Positions 8,433 through 18,046 of a DNA stretch of 64,000 nucleotides are shown here, piece by piece. The stretch is from Alteromonadales bacterium alter-6D02. GTDB taxonomy: Bacteria; Pseudomonadota; Gammaproteobacteria; Enterobacterales; Psychrobiaceae. The notes below the pieces were generated by a model, which ran no database searches, was not told where the DNA came from, and saw only the letters and a list, made by a program, of their open reading frames with translations. The position numbers were made by a program, and so were the translations under genes. The stretch lies in contig PIZK01000010.1 in the NCBI GenBank assembly GCA_002835545.1, positions 153,155 through 217,154 on the forward strand, given 5' to 3'. The number at the start of each line of letters is the position of its first letter. Position 1 is the stretch's first letter.

Positions 8433-9839
8433 ATGGGTAGGTCGTTTAAAGTCCCACATACACTGGTTTTACTTTTGGCGATGATGTTTATCGCTCTTGT
8501 TGCTACGTGGGTTGTACCACAAGGTGCGTTTGAAACCGTTCAAACTGACAATGGGCGCTCAGTGGTTGTTCCCGGCACTTATGCAAGCGTTGATGAGAAA
8601 ACAGTACTAACACCTTGGGATTTTCTTAAAGCAATCCCTCGTGCGTTTGCTGCCGCTCAAGACATTATTTTCTTTGTTATGATTGTCGGTGGTGTGCTGG
8701 CGATTGCGCGAGCAACAGGGACAATAGATGCGCTTATCGGTCGATTACTTGAAAAACATGGCGAAACGCCACAGCGATTAGTTTTCGCTGTTATTTTCTT
8801 TTTTGCTTTAGCGTCAGGCACGATAGGAACCGCAGGAGAGTATATTCCTTTTGTGTTGATACTAGTCGCGCTTTGTAAGGCGATGCGACTTGATGCAATG
8901 ACGGCAGTGGGCATGATCATTGCCGGTTATGGCATTGGTTATGGTGTCTCTGCATTTAACCCGTTTACCGTACTAATCGCTCAACAAATTGCGGAGGTAC
9001 CCGTTTATTCAGGTTTATGGTTGCGTTTAGCGATCTTCTTACCTTTTGTATTAATTGGTGTTCATCATGTTTGGCAATATACCCAACGTGTGATTGACGA
9101 TCCTAATAAGTCATTAATGGTCGGAATCCCTTGTCCATTAAGTGGTCAGCCTGCCACCGACTACCCTAAATTGAACAAACGTCACTTAATGGTGCTTGCT
9201 AGCTTTTTAATTACCTTAGTCGTGGCTATTTGGGGTATCGCTACGAAGGGTTGGTATCTATATGAACTTGGTGGTCTTTTTGTTGCTTGGGGTCTGTTCA
9301 CTGCATTTATTGGTAAATTGTCAGCTGATGATGCGGCAAACCGTTTTATTACCGGTGTATCAGAGCTCGTCACTACAGCCATCCTTATTGGTGTGGCTCG
9401 TGGTATCGCGCTTATCCTAGAAGATGGCCAAATCTTACACAGTATTGTTCATGGCTTGTCATTACCATTGTCTCATGTGCCTGCTGAAATTTCAGCGGTG
9501 GGTATGTTGGTGATTCAAACATTATTAAATACGTTTATTCCATCAGGTTCGGGTCAGGCTTATGTCACTATGCCATTAATGGCTCCGCTAGGTGATTTAG
9601 TGGGTGTACCTCGCCAAGTGGCTGTATTGGCTTATCAGTTTGGTGACGGTTTCTCGAATATGATTGTCCCGACTAATGCCGTTTTAATGGGTATCTTAGG
9701 TATTGCTGGTGTTCCATATAGCCAGTGGTTTAAGTTTTGTGTCCCACTGTTAGTTAAACTAATGGCGGCGGCAGCCTTGGTATTAATTGCGGCAACATTC
9801 TTTGGTTATGGTTTGGCTGTACAGCCTCAAATTGGATAG
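8433..9839 (+). CDS. YfcC-type inner-membrane carrier (DcuC superfamily)
   Basis: 468 residues with about twelve hydrophobic helices. The family is recognised from the N-terminal HTLVLLLAMMFIALVATWVVP pattern (shown by its core ATWVVPQGAFE), GTAGEYIPFVLIL in the first half and the highly conserved FIPSGSGQAYVTMPLMAP and QFGDGFSNMIVPTNAVLMG in the second half. YfcC and relatives belong with DcuC/ArcD-like secondary carriers; some transport C4-dicarboxylates, others basic amino acids or peptides, so no substrate is assigned. AAGAGGATATTTT precedes ATG 8433. The gene ends in a good terminator and is a single transcription unit. Confidence 0.88.
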   Translation: MGRSFKVPHTLVLLLAMMFIALVATWVVPQGAFETVQTDNGRSVVVPGTYASVDEKTVLTPWDFLKAIPRAFAAAQDIIFFVMIVGGVLAIARATGTIDALIGRLLEKHGETPQRLVFAVIFFFALASGTIGTAGEYIPFVLILVALCKAMRLDAMTAVGMIIAGYGIGYGVSAFNPFTVLIAQQIAEVPVYSGLWLRLAIFLPFVLIGVHHVWQYTQRVIDDPNKSLMVGIPCPLSGQPATDYPKLNKRHLMVLASFLITLVVAIWGIATKGWYLYELGGLFVAWGLFTAFIGKLSADDAANRFITGVSELVTTAILIGVARGIALILEDGQILHSIVHGLSLPLSHVPAEISAVGMLVIQTLLNTFIPSGSGQAYVTMPLMAPLGDLVGVPRQVAVLAYQFGDGFSNMIVPTNAVLMGILGIAGVPYSQWFKFCVPLLVKLMAAAALVLIAATFFGYGLAVQPQIG

Positions 9840-9890
9840 AAACCATTAAAGGAAGTGATTCAGCTTTCTTGGTAAATATCAATTGAGATA

Positions 9891-9925
9891 AAACCAGCAG
9901 TGCTTCGTACTGTTGGTTTTTTTTT
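9891..9925 (+). terminator. Rho-independent terminator of the YfcC gene
   Basis: AAACCAGCAGT (9891-9901) pairs with ACTGTTGGTTT (9909-9919) around a GCTTCGT loop, with one G-T pair, followed by a run of T. Confidence 0.85.
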
Positions 9926-9957
9926 GAGACTAAAAAAATCATTTATTACGATGGAAT

Positions 9958-9971
9958 ATGATGTAAATCAA
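9958..9971 (+). promoter_or_regulatory. FNR/Anr-like box upstream of cytochrome c
   Basis: ATGAT-GTAA-ATCAA matches the FNR consensus TTGAT-N4-ATCAA at nine of ten conserved positions. It lies 141 bases ahead of the cytochrome c start codon. Oxygen-responsive control would fit the gene, but one site found by eye is weak evidence. Confidence 0.42.
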
Positions 9972-10112
9972 AGCACAGTTTAGCCATTGTTTGACTATTT
10001 TATGCCCTGATACTTTGTAGGTATGCCTATTCATCCTTAAGAGTTACATCTGCTGATTGCAATAGTGAATATACTAGTTAATGAGCAATTAGTAATATAA
10101 AGGGGAATAAAA

Positions 10113-10496
10113 ATGAACAAAAAAATGTTAGGCTTAGTTGTACTTGCTGCTTCTGTATCTTTTACTTCGGTAGCAAAAGATTCTAGCAACGTGATGATGC
10201 AAGCAGCTGGGGCTGAGATCTTTAAAAAGTGTAGTGCGTGTCATTCCACTGATAGTAGTAAAAATGCTTTTGGTCCTGATTTGACAGGGGTGGTGAACCG
10301 TAAATCTGCGTCACTACCACGTTTCGCTTATTCAGATGCACTACGTAAATCTGGCTTAGTTTGGACCGAAGCAAATCTGCGTCGTTGGATTGCTGGAAAT
10401 GACATTCTAGTTCCGGGCACTCGTATGCGTCATGTTCAAATTACGGATGCGGCAGAGCAAGATTATTTATTGGCTTACCTTAAGTCATTAAAATAG
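10113..10496 (+). CDS. Periplasmic class I cytochrome c (c2/c550 type)
   Basis: 127 residues. Signal peptide MNKKMLGLVVLAASVSFTSVA with cleavage after the alanine at about residue 21. Haem attachment motif CSACH at about residues 40-44; the sixth ligand is the Met in PGTRMRH near residue 106. GPDLTGVVNRKSAS and FAYSDALRKSGLVWTE are the usual framework of mitochondrial-type class I cytochromes. It should be a soluble periplasmic electron carrier of about 11 kDa. GGGGAA precedes the ATG. Stands alone; upstream there is a possible FNR box and downstream a hairpin. Confidence 0.93.
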   Translation: MNKKMLGLVVLAASVSFTSVAKDSSNVMMQAAGAEIFKKCSACHSTDSSKNAFGPDLTGVVNRKSASLPRFAYSDALRKSGLVWTEANLRRWIAGNDILVPGTRMRHVQITDAAEQDYLLAYLKSLK

Positions 10497-10505
10497 ATTT
10501 TAAAT

Positions 10506-10548
10506 AAGGCAGTATCATTAGAAGTTACTCTATGACTGCCTTGTTTCA
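10506..10548 (+). terminator. Probable terminator after cytochrome c
   Basis: AAGGCAGT (10506-10513) pairs perfectly with ACTGCCTT (10535-10542) across a 21-base loop, followed by TTGTTT. The long loop and short T-run lower confidence. Confidence 0.5.
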
Positions 10549-10814
10549 TTGTGTTTACATCCATTATGTTTAATTCTTAGAAATATGTGAAAGCGTTACT
10601 CACTTTTAACTCACTTACAAATTTACTTGGTATCACCTCAATTGAGCGTTAAGTACTTTGTTCTCTTCACCCCCCCTTTATTACTACTCATCGACGATAT
10701 AACCGCTAAAGGTAGTAAAACTGTTAAAAAATTAGAGTAAAGGTTTTAATCTGTAGATTGTCCCTGTAGAATGTGTGCCTTTTAAAATAAGCAATAACTG
10801 CGAAGGGATATGGT
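10549..10814. other. Non-coding leader ahead of the hexosamine salvage genes
   Basis: Together with the hairpin this makes a 318-bp gap. It contains a C-run near 10671 and AT-rich sequence that should carry the promoter for the gene at 10815. No gene or repeat seen. Confidence 0.4.
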
Positions 10815-11702
10815 TTGTCGCCTAGTTTAATTGTATTAGCGGCGGGGTTAGGTAGCCGTTTTGGTAGTAGTAAACAACTTGAGCCCCTTGATGGCTTAAA
10901 TAAAACCATCATGGAATTGAGCATTTTAGATGCCCACCTGGCAGGGGTTGAGCATTGCATTCTTGTTATAAACCAGGCGATAAAAGCAGATGTTGAGCGC
11001 CTCGTTTTACCTCGATTGCCAAAAGGCATCTCTGTTGATTTAGCGGTTCAATCTATTACAGATGTTCCTAAGCAGTTTGCTGGCTTAGCACAGGCCCGCA
11101 CTAAACCATGGGGTACAGGGCAAGCTTTATTGGCTGCAAAGCCTTTCTTTAAAGAAAAAGCGATTGTGATTACTGCTGATGATTTTTATGGACGCCATGC
11201 ATTTAAACAATTAGTGTCGCACATTGCACAGTCTGATGACTGGTCAATGCTAGCTTACCCAATTACGCATACATTGTCGCAAAGCGGCGGGGTTAATCGA
11301 GGTTTATGTCAGGTTGACCAATTTGGTTATCTTGAGCGAGTGACCGAGTGTCTAAATATAACACAGACACCGTTAGGCCTTGTCGGAGAGCTCCCTGAAG
11401 GGAGTGGTGGACAGCCGGTTAATGTAGATCAAACGGCACTAGCATCAATGACTATCTGGGGAATTGATAGTTTATTGATGGAACGTTTGGCGGATAATTT
11501 TTCACATTTTTTGTCATATTATGACAGCGCTGTCGGTGGTGAGTTTTTTTTACCAGACCAAATACAGTTAGTAATTGATAAAAAGTTAAAGCAAGTTAGG
11601 GTTCTAACTGCTCAAGATTCTTGGTTAGGTATAACCTATCGTAGTGATTTAGCACAGGTTAGTGCGCAGTTACAGAAACTATATAAGAACATCAAGGAGT
11701 AA
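10815..11702 (+). CDS. Sugar-phosphate nucleotidyltransferase
   Basis: 295 residues. The N-terminal signature LAAGLGSRFGSSKQLEPL is the GxGxRF...K nucleotide-binding loop of sugar-1-phosphate nucleotidyltransferases, and ITADDFYGR supplies the metal-binding acidic motif. It should join a sugar-1-phosphate to an NTP. Placement directly before a kinase of the HexNAc type and a GH109 enzyme suggests HexNAc-1-phosphate as substrate, giving a UDP-HexNAc; this is inference. The start is TTG 10815: no in-frame ATG exists between the upstream stop at 10788 and this codon, and GAAGGGA (10802-10808) is well spaced. An AmgK/MurU-like muramic acid route is an alternative, but MurU is shorter. Confidence 0.78.
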   Translation: MSPSLIVLAAGLGSRFGSSKQLEPLDGLNKTIMELSILDAHLAGVEHCILVINQAIKADVERLVLPRLPKGISVDLAVQSITDVPKQFAGLAQARTKPWGTGQALLAAKPFFKEKAIVITADDFYGRHAFKQLVSHIAQSDDWSMLAYPITHTLSQSGGVNRGLCQVDQFGYLERVTECLNITQTPLGLVGELPEGSGGQPVNVDQTALASMTIWGIDSLLMERLADNFSHFLSYYDSAVGGEFFLPDQIQLVIDKKLKQVRVLTAQDSWLGITYRSDLAQVSAQLQKLYKNIKE

Positions 11703-11726
11703 CCGTACAGGTTACAGGTAGCAATA

Positions 11727-12797
11727 ATGACGTATCAACAACAAGCAAACGCATTGTCTACGCAATATGGATTAGGCGAAGACGGAATAAGCATTAAGCC
11801 AATTGGTAATGGCCACATTAACACCACACTGCTATTACAGTCAGGTAACAAAGGCATTGTGGTGCAAAAACTAAATACTCAAGTATTCCCTGATGTTCAA
11901 GGGTTAGTTAATAATGCCCGTAAAATTGAAGCCCATTTAACTGAAAAACGCAATAATGCGCAATATAATCTAGAGATTATTAAGCATGTTGAGAGTAAAG
12001 ATAATCAGTATTTGGTGGATCTGGATAATGAGTGTTGGCGAGCACTAGAGTTCATCGGCGGTAGTTTCAGTGAAGATGTCGTTGAAAACGCAGAACAAGC
12101 TACGATTGCTGCTAATGCCTTTGGTCAGTTTGCCGCAGCCCTTAATGATTTTGACGCTCATCAGTTAGTTACTGTGATCCCAGAATTTCATAATTTAGCG
12201 ATGCGTGTCTCCCAGCTGCAAGATAAGATTTTGGCTGATAACGTAGCTCGTTTAGCTAGCTGTCAAACAGAAGTTGACTTTTGTATCGCTCAACAGTCGT
12301 TACTGGATGAGCTAGCGAGAGTGTGTCCTGACTTGCCGTTACGTGCTTGCCACAATGATACGAAAATTAATAACATGTTATTTTGTACGACCACCAAAAA
12401 AGCAAAAGCGGTGATTGATCTTGATACCTGTATGTCCGGCTACTGGATGTTTGATTTTGGTGATATGGTACGTACATTCTGTTCTCCTGAAGCTGAAGAC
12501 TCAACTAACTTAGCCAATGTTGAAGTAAGAGAAGAGATCTTTCAGGCCATTGTTGAAGGCTATGTCGCGCCACTAAAAGATGTGTTAACCGACGCTGAAT
12601 TAGAAAGTTTTTGGCTGGGCGCAAAAGTGATGTGTTTTATGATAGGCGTGCGCTTTTTAACTGATTACCTTGATGGTGATAACTATTTCTCGATTAAATA
12701 CCCTGAGCATAACCTTGACAGAGCCCGCAATCAGTTTGCACTCTATCAGAGCCTGTTGGCAAAAGAGTCCGTGTTAAAACCGGCATTGTTGAAATAA
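11727..12797 (+). CDS. APH-fold sugar kinase, probable N-acetylhexosamine 1-kinase type
   Basis: 356 residues. Belongs to the aminoglycoside phosphotransferase fold: the catalytic HND motif is ACHNDTKINNMLF (about residues 208-220), with the metal-binding acid in VIDLDTCMSG (about 231-240). NGHINTTLLL at the N-terminus is the nucleotide-binding loop. The pattern GNGHIN...VVQKLN, HNDTKINN and WMFDFGDMVRTFC resembles bifidobacterial N-acetylhexosamine 1-kinase (NahK), so phosphorylation of GalNAc or GlcNAc at C1 is the likely reaction. It follows the nucleotidyltransferase by 24 bases, supporting kinase then nucleotidyl transfer. No resistance role is implied. Confidence 0.78.
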   Translation: MTYQQQANALSTQYGLGEDGISIKPIGNGHINTTLLLQSGNKGIVVQKLNTQVFPDVQGLVNNARKIEAHLTEKRNNAQYNLEIIKHVESKDNQYLVDLDNECWRALEFIGGSFSEDVVENAEQATIAANAFGQFAAALNDFDAHQLVTVIPEFHNLAMRVSQLQDKILADNVARLASCQTEVDFCIAQQSLLDELARVCPDLPLRACHNDTKINNMLFCTTTKKAKAVIDLDTCMSGYWMFDFGDMVRTFCSPEAEDSTNLANVEVREEIFQAIVEGYVAPLKDVLTDAELESFWLGAKVMCFMIGVRFLTDYLDGDNYFSIKYPEHNLDRARNQFALYQSLLAKESVLKPALLK

Positions 12798-12807
12798 ATA
12801 TTCAGTA

Positions 12808-12837
12808 ACAAAAAGGCAGCCTTCGCTGCCTTTTTTA
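12808..12837 (+). terminator. Rho-independent terminator after the kinase
   Basis: AAAAGGCAGC (12811-12820) pairs perfectly with GCTGCCTTTT (12825-12834) around the stable loop CTTC, followed by T. It separates the kinase from the GH109 gene, so the latter has its own promoter. Confidence 0.93.
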
Positions 12838-12927
12838 TTGCGTATTTTACTTTGCTGGCCACCAGTTTCACTATACAATTTATTCCATTAATTCAATACC
12901 ATTACAATAATAATTAGAGAACGAGTT

Positions 12928-14307
12928 ATGAAACATTTAAATCGCCGTGACTTCTTAAGAGCAGCTACTGCTACCGCTGCTGCTGGTTTAGTGGCTGGTT
13001 GTGCAACCACCAACCCTCAATCTGCAAATATATGGACGCCAAAGCAGCAAGGGCAGTCAGTCATTGGTTTAATTGCACCTAAAATGGATGTAGTACGTGT
13101 TGGTTTTATTGGTGTTGGTCAGCGTGGTTATGGTCATGTTAAGCGTATGAGCTATATTGATGGTGCCGAAATTGTCGCTATAGCCGATCCTCATCAAGAG
13201 GTGCTTGAACGCTCTTCGAAGTTTTTAACCGATAATGGCCACCAACAGCCTGCGCTTTATGGCGGTGGTGATTATGCCTATCGCGAAATGCTAAATCGTC
13301 AAGATATTGATATCGTGATTATTTCAACACCATGGAAATGGCATGCTCCCATGGCTATCGACACGATGGAAAGCGGTAAACATGCATTTGTTGAAGTGCC
13401 GCTAGCGGTAACGGTTGAAGAGATGTGGGCAATTGTTGATACTGCTGAACGTACTCAAAAGAACTGTATGATGATGGAAAACGTCAATTACGGCCGTGAT
13501 GAATTAATGGTACTTAATATGGTACGCCAAGGCCTGTTTGGCGAATTATTGCACGGTGAAGCGGCCTATATCCATGAGTTACGTTGGCAGATGAAAGAGA
13601 TTGATCATAAAACGGGCTCGTGGCGTACACAGTGGCACGCAAAACAAAATGGTAACCTTTATCCGACCCATGGTTTAGGCCCTGTGTCGCAATACATGAA
13701 TATTAACCGTGGTGATCGTTTTGATTATTTAACTTCGGTGAGTTCGCCTGCATTAGGGCGTGCTGCTTATGCTAAACGAGAGTTTGCTGCGGATCATCAA
13801 CGCAACCAACTAAAATATATTAATGGTGATATGAGCACTACGCTGATCAAAACTGTTAACGGGCGAAGCATCATGGTGCAACATGATACAACGACCCCAC
13901 GCCCTTACTCGCGCCATAATTTAATTCAAGGTACTAATGGTGTGTTTGCTGGATTCCCTAATCGTATTGCATTGGAAGAAGGGGGCAGTGGTAATTTCCA
14001 TGAGTGGGATTATGAGATGGACGCTTGGTATGATAAATATGATCACCCCTTATGGCAAAAGATGGGTAAAGAAGCCGAACGTAATGGCGGTCATGGCGGT
14101 ATGGATTTCTTGATGTTCTGGCGCATGATTTATTGTTTACGCAACGGTGAAGCGCTTGATCAAGATGTATATGACGGCGCAGCATGGTCGGTTATTACTC
14201 CATTGAGTGCACAATCGGTGAATAACCGTAGTCAATCTGTTGATATACCTGACTTTACTCGTGGCGCTTGGAAAAATGCAACGCCGTTGGGAATAGTTGG
14301 TGCTTAA
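12928..14307 (+). CDS. GH109 alpha-N-acetylgalactosaminidase (Gfo/Idh/MocA fold)
   Basis: 459 residues. Removes terminal alpha-linked GalNAc using a bound NAD+ in a redox-elimination mechanism, as known for GH109. Tat signal [20 protein letters not shown] with a lipobox-like LVAGC at about residue 25, so export folded, perhaps as a lipoprotein. The Rossmann loop is [14 protein letters not shown] (about 57-70). Family blocks include [49 protein letters not shown] and [20 protein letters not shown] (in shorter pieces), very like Shewanella GH109 proteins. It lies just downstream of the kinase and nucleotidyltransferase, suggesting GalNAc scavenging. Two-TMP transport genes for GalNAc are not seen here. 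Confidence 0.93.
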   Translation: MKHLNRRDFLRAATATAAAGLVAGCATTNPQSANIWTPKQQGQSVIGLIAPKMDVVRVGFIGVGQRGYGHVKRMSYIDGAEIVAIADPHQEVLERSSKFLTDNGHQQPALYGGGDYAYREMLNRQDIDIVIISTPWKWHAPMAIDTMESGKHAFVEVPLAVTVEEMWAIVDTAERTQKNCMMMENVNYGRDELMVLNMVRQGLFGELLHGEAAYIHELRWQMKEIDHKTGSWRTQWHAKQNGNLYPTHGLGPVSQYMNINRGDRFDYLTSVSSPALGRAAYAKREFAADHQRNQLKYINGDMSTTLIKTVNGRSIMVQHDTTTPRPYSRHNLIQGTNGVFAGFPNRIALEEGGSGNFHEWDYEMDAWYDKYDHPLWQKMGKEAERNGGHGGMDFLMFWRMIYCLRNGEALDQDVYDGAAWSVITPLSAQSVNNRSQSVDIPDFTRGAWKNATPLGIVGA

Positions 14308-14337
14308 CTCATACTCATTGCTCAGCAGTTAATGGAT

Positions 14338-14362
14338 GCCGCGATACTCTCGCGGCTTTTTT
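14338..14362 (+). terminator. Rho-independent terminator after GH109
   Basis: GCCGCGA (14338-14344) pairs perfectly with TCGCGGC (14350-14356) across a 5-base loop and is followed by a T-run. Confidence 0.9.
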
Positions 14363-14471
14363 ATGAGAAATAAACAACTTATTCTACTTTAGCCTAATCT
14401 CAAGATATAAAATGGTTCACTTAAACGCTATACTAGACAGTAATTATCGTTAGTTATCTCAAGGGGCATAC

Positions 14472-15500
14472 GTGTTTTCATATTTTCAAGGTCAAGATTT
14501 CTTATCATTTACACGTCAAAACGAATGGGATATCGAACAACCGTTATCCTTTACTTTGGATAATGGAACACAGGTTGCGGTGTGGGATACTGGGGTTATT
14601 GTTTTTGAGCCAATAGAGGCAAAAAATCATGACGTCATTTTATCATGTGGTGTTCACGGGAACGAAACCGGCCCAATTGAACTGTGTAATAAATTCGTGT
14701 CGCAAATCCTAACTGGCGAATTAATACTAACAACTCGTGTCATGTTCTTATTTGGTAATCCAGCATCGATGAATATTGGTCAGCGTTTTGTCGAAGAAAA
14801 CATGAACCGTTTGTTTAGTGGTGCGCATTCCAAAGCGCCGGGTTTAATAAACCGTGAGCGCATCAGAGCAAAAAAATTAGAGCAGTATGTAGCTCGCTTT
14901 TATAATGAGTCTGAGCGAGCTGATGTTAGCCGAATTCATTATGACTTACACACAGCAATTCGAGGTTCGAAAAATGAAAAATTTGCTGTGTACCCTTATC
15001 TTGGGCAACGTGATTATTGTAAAGAACAGCTACAAATTATGCTTGCGAGTGGTGTTAACACTATTTTGCTTTCAAATGCGCCGACAACGACTTTTAGTTA
15101 TTTCTCTTCCGCACAATTTGGTGCTCACGCTTTCACCGTCGAGCTAGGTAAAGTTAGACCATTTGGTGAGAATGACATGACTCGATTTATTGAGATAGAA
15201 CAGACATTAAAAGCAATGATCACTGGACAAGAACTTGGTCTTGCAAACTATGATGAAAGCGACTTCAATTTATTTAAAGTGCACCGTGCAATTGATAAGC
15301 ACGCTGATGATTTTAAATTTTACTTTGCTGATGATGTTGTTAATTTCACAAGCTTCCCTGTGGGCTTCTTACTCGCTAGCGAAGGAGAGAAGCAGTATAA
15401 AATAGAGCAAGAGGGTGAGGCGATTGTTTTCCCAAATGCGAATGTAGCCAATGGTAATAGAGCCGTATTAATGGTGGTTCCGACTGAGTTACCAAACTAA
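14472..15500 (+). CDS. astE: Succinylglutamate desuccinylase
   Basis: 342 residues, GTG start preceded by AAGGGGC. Hydrolyses N-succinylglutamate to succinate and glutamate, the last step of the AST arginine degradation pathway. The zinc site of the M14-like carboxypeptidase fold is visible: SCGVHGNETGP gives the first His and Glu, and IHYDLHTAIRGS gives the second His; VELGKVRPFG contains the catalytic Glu region. NPASMNIGQRFVEENMNRLF is an AstE hallmark. Length is normal. The rest of the ast operon is absent from the window, as is common in Shewanella-type genomes where astE is separate. Confidence 0.93.
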   Translation: MFSYFQGQDFLSFTRQNEWDIEQPLSFTLDNGTQVAVWDTGVIVFEPIEAKNHDVILSCGVHGNETGPIELCNKFVSQILTGELILTTRVMFLFGNPASMNIGQRFVEENMNRLFSGAHSKAPGLINRERIRAKKLEQYVARFYNESERADVSRIHYDLHTAIRGSKNEKFAVYPYLGQRDYCKEQLQIMLASGVNTILLSNAPTTTFSYFSSAQFGAHAFTVELGKVRPFGENDMTRFIEIEQTLKAMITGQELGLANYDESDFNLFKVHRAIDKHADDFKFYFADDVVNFTSFPVGFLLASEGEKQYKIEQEGEAIVFPNANVANGNRAVLMVVPTELPN

Positions 15501-15530
15501 CTGCTCCACCTGCATTAAAAGCGTGTTAAG

Positions 15531-15570
15531 AAGAGAACTGTAAACCTAGTGTTACAGTTCTTTTTTTTTT
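15531..15570 (+). terminator. Rho-independent terminator of astE
   Basis: GAACTGTAA (15535-15543) pairs perfectly with TTACAGTTC (15552-15560), followed by ten T. Confidence 0.95.
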
Positions 15571-15831
15571 AGTCGCTAAAACTAAAGTCTCAATGGCTCG
15601 ATTATCTTGTCTCAGCGTTTACGTAAAGGTAAAGTGATAGAAAAATAAGCTGGCTTTAATGTTAAGCAACTCCGTTGCTAACTGATTGAGTTGTTATGCG
15701 AGTAGGCCGTCAGGGTCATAGATTTGTAATAGCAATTTACTCAAATAAGACAGGAAAGCTGACTTATCATGATTAATACTAAAGTGATGCCAATTAATTA
15801 AGATCGGTAATCCAATAAATCAAGGACCATC
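15571..15831. other. Upstream region of the bkd operon
   Basis: Together with the astE terminator this is a 331-bp gap. No gene is supported. It must hold the bkd promoter; no operator could be named with confidence. Confidence 0.4.
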
Positions 15832-17016
15832 ATGAACAGACCAGACCAACACGTCGGTGCCGTGATCCATCAAGCGAACTTTATTGCTGGAAATGCCTTA
15901 GAAGTGCCAACACTAAAAGTACTCGCCCAAGACGGTAGTATCTACCCTAACGCCGCATTACCTGAGATAGATAAAGATCTTGCGTTAAAAATTTATGACA
16001 CCATGGTATTTACCCGGGTTTTAGATGAGCGCATGGTTGCGTCTCAGCGTCAGGGCCGTATTAGTTTTTACATGACGTGTAAAGGCGAAGAAGCATCAAT
16101 TATTGGTAGTGCCGCGGCCTTAACCGATCACGATATGATTATGGCGCAATACCGTGAACATGCGGCATTACGCTATCGCGGGTTTACTACCGCAAACTTC
16201 ATGAATCAGATGTTCTCCAATGCTAAAGACCTTGGTAAAGGGCGTCAAATGCCAATCCATTATGGTTCTAATGAGTTAAATTACATGACGATTTCGTCAC
16301 CACTTGCGACTCAAATCCCACAAGCAACAGGCTATGCTTATGGTCAGCGTTTACAAGGTAACCAAGCGTTAACGTTGTGTTATTTTGGTGAAGGTGCTGC
16401 TTCAGAGGGAGATTTCCATGCGGGATTGAATATGGCTGCGGTTTTAAAAGCCCCAGCGATTTTCTATTGTCGTAATAATGGCTATGCAATCTCAACTAGT
16501 ACAGATGAGCAATATGCGGGTGATGGTATTGCGCCACGTGGTGTGGGTTATGGTATTGAAACTATTCGTGTTGATGGTAATGACTGTTTAGCGGTTTTAT
16601 TAGCAACACAAGAAGCACGTAAATATGCGCTAGCTCATAACAAACCAGTTTTGATCGAGGCAATGAGCTACCGTCTTGGGGCACACTCTACATCGGATGA
16701 TCCAAGTGGTTATCGCTCTAAAGATGAAGAAGAATTATGGGCTAAAATTGACGGAGTTCAACGCTTTAAACTATGGCTTGAACAGCAAGGTTGGTGGACT
16801 GAGGAACAAGAAAGTGAACGATACCAAGCTTACCGTGAAGAAGTATTACGGGAGTTAAAAGTGGCGGAAAAAATTGAGCCGCCATCATTACAAGAGCTTG
16901 TCACTGATGTGTATGCCGAAGTTCCAGCGCATCTATCACAACAACTTGAACAATTAGAAACTCACATCGCGAAATATCCAAGTGCTTATCCTAGTGCATC
17001 AAAGGGAGCTAAATAA
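15832..17016 (+). CDS. bkdA1: Branched-chain 2-oxoacid dehydrogenase E1 alpha subunit
   Basis: 394 residues. E1 alpha decarboxylates 2-oxoacids from Val, Leu and Ile using thiamine diphosphate. The TPP-binding motif is [20 protein letters not shown] ... RNNGYAIS (about residues 187-223). [19 protein letters not shown] is the conserved phosphorylation-loop region typical of BCKDH E1 alpha rather than pyruvate dehydrogenase. [20 protein letters not shown] is also BCKDH-like. AAGGACCATC precedes the ATG. The stop overlaps the next start by one base (TAATG), so E1 alpha and E1 beta are translationally coupled. Confidence 0.94.
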   Translation: MNRPDQHVGAVIHQANFIAGNALEVPTLKVLAQDGSIYPNAALPEIDKDLALKIYDTMVFTRVLDERMVASQRQGRISFYMTCKGEEASIIGSAAALTDHDMIMAQYREHAALRYRGFTTANFMNQMFSNAKDLGKGRQMPIHYGSNELNYMTISSPLATQIPQATGYAYGQRLQGNQALTLCYFGEGAASEGDFHAGLNMAAVLKAPAIFYCRNNGYAISTSTDEQYAGDGIAPRGVGYGIETIRVDGNDCLAVLLATQEARKYALAHNKPVLIEAMSYRLGAHSTSDDPSGYRSKDEEELWAKIDGVQRFKLWLEQQGWWTEEQESERYQAYREEVLRELKVAEKIEPPSLQELVTDVYAEVPAHLSQQLEQLETHIAKYPSAYPSASKGAK

Positions 17017-17993
17017 TGGCTGAAATGAATTTACTACACGCAATTAACAATGCGCTTGATCTTGCCATGGCTGACAATGAGCGTGTGTTATGTTTTGGTG
17101 AAGATGTTGGACATTTTGGTGGCGTGTTTCGATCAACCAGTGGCCTTCAAGATAAGTACGGCAAAGATCGTTGTTTTAATACTCCATTAACTGAGCAAGG
17201 TATTATCGGCTTTGCTAATGGTTTGGCTGCCCAAGGGGCAGTGCCGATTGCTGAGATTCAATTTGCTGATTATATTTTCCCAGCCTTTGACCAAATTGTG
17301 AATGAAACAGCAAAATTTCGTTATCGTAGTGGTAATGAGTTTGATGTTGGCTCCTTGGTTATTCGTACTCCTTACGGTGGTGGTATTGCCGGTGGTTTAT
17401 ATCACTCTCAATCACCAGAAGCCTATTTCACAGGGACCCCAGGCATTAAAGTGGTTGTTCCTCGTAACCCTTATCAAGCGAAAGGCTTGTTAATGGCCAG
17501 TATTGCTGATGACAATCCTGTGTTGTTCTTCGAGCCTAAGCGTTTATACCGCGCAGCGATTGGTGAAGTACCAGAGGAAGCCTACCAAATCGAGCTGGGT
17601 AAAGCTGAGGTTGTGTCACCGGGTACTGATATCACCCTATTGGGTTGGGGTGCACAGATGGAAATCATTGAAAAAGCAGCTGCAATGGCTGCTGAGCAAG
17701 GTATTTCATGTGAAGTTATCGATTTAAGAACGCTTGCACCTTGGGATGTTGATACGGTGGCTGAGTCAGTGACTAAAACAGGCCGTTTACTGATAAGCCA
17801 TGAAGCACCGTTAACGGGTGGCTTTGCGGGTGAAATTTCAGCAACCATCAGTGATAAATGTTTCTTACATCTTGAGTCTCCGATTAGTCGAGTGTGTGGC
17901 TTGGATACACCTTATCCATTAATTCAAGAGAAAGAATATGTTGCGGATCATCTAAAAATCTTTGAAGCAATTAAAGCGTCAATTAATTTTTAA
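17016..17993 (+). CDS. bkdA2: Branched-chain 2-oxoacid dehydrogenase E1 beta subunit
   Basis: 325 residues, the usual E1 beta length. Forms the alpha2beta2 decarboxylase with the preceding gene. Family blocks: [73 protein letters not shown] and the C-terminal transketolase domain with [11 protein letters not shown] and [13 protein letters not shown]. The G-G-x-x-x-x-H-S-Q-S-P-E block contains the conserved TPP-site His. Overlaps E1 alpha by one base. Confidence 0.94.
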   Translation: MAEMNLLHAINNALDLAMADNERVLCFGEDVGHFGGVFRSTSGLQDKYGKDRCFNTPLTEQGIIGFANGLAAQGAVPIAEIQFADYIFPAFDQIVNETAKFRYRSGNEFDVGSLVIRTPYGGGIAGGLYHSQSPEAYFTGTPGIKVVVPRNPYQAKGLLMASIADDNPVLFFEPKRLYRAAIGEVPEEAYQIELGKAEVVSPGTDITLLGWGAQMEIIEKAAAMAAEQGISCEVIDLRTLAPWDVDTVAESVTKTGRLLISHEAPLTGGFAGEISATISDKCFLHLESPISRVCGLDTPYPLIQEKEYVADHLKIFEAIKASINF

Positions 17994-18046
17994 TGTTGAG
18001 TAATTCCCTGCGAATGCAGTTCGCAATGAAAGTGTAAGGAATAATA

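Noticed and set aside
11727..12797. Aminoglycoside resistance gene
   Set aside because: It has the APH fold, but the sequence and neighbours fit a sugar kinase.
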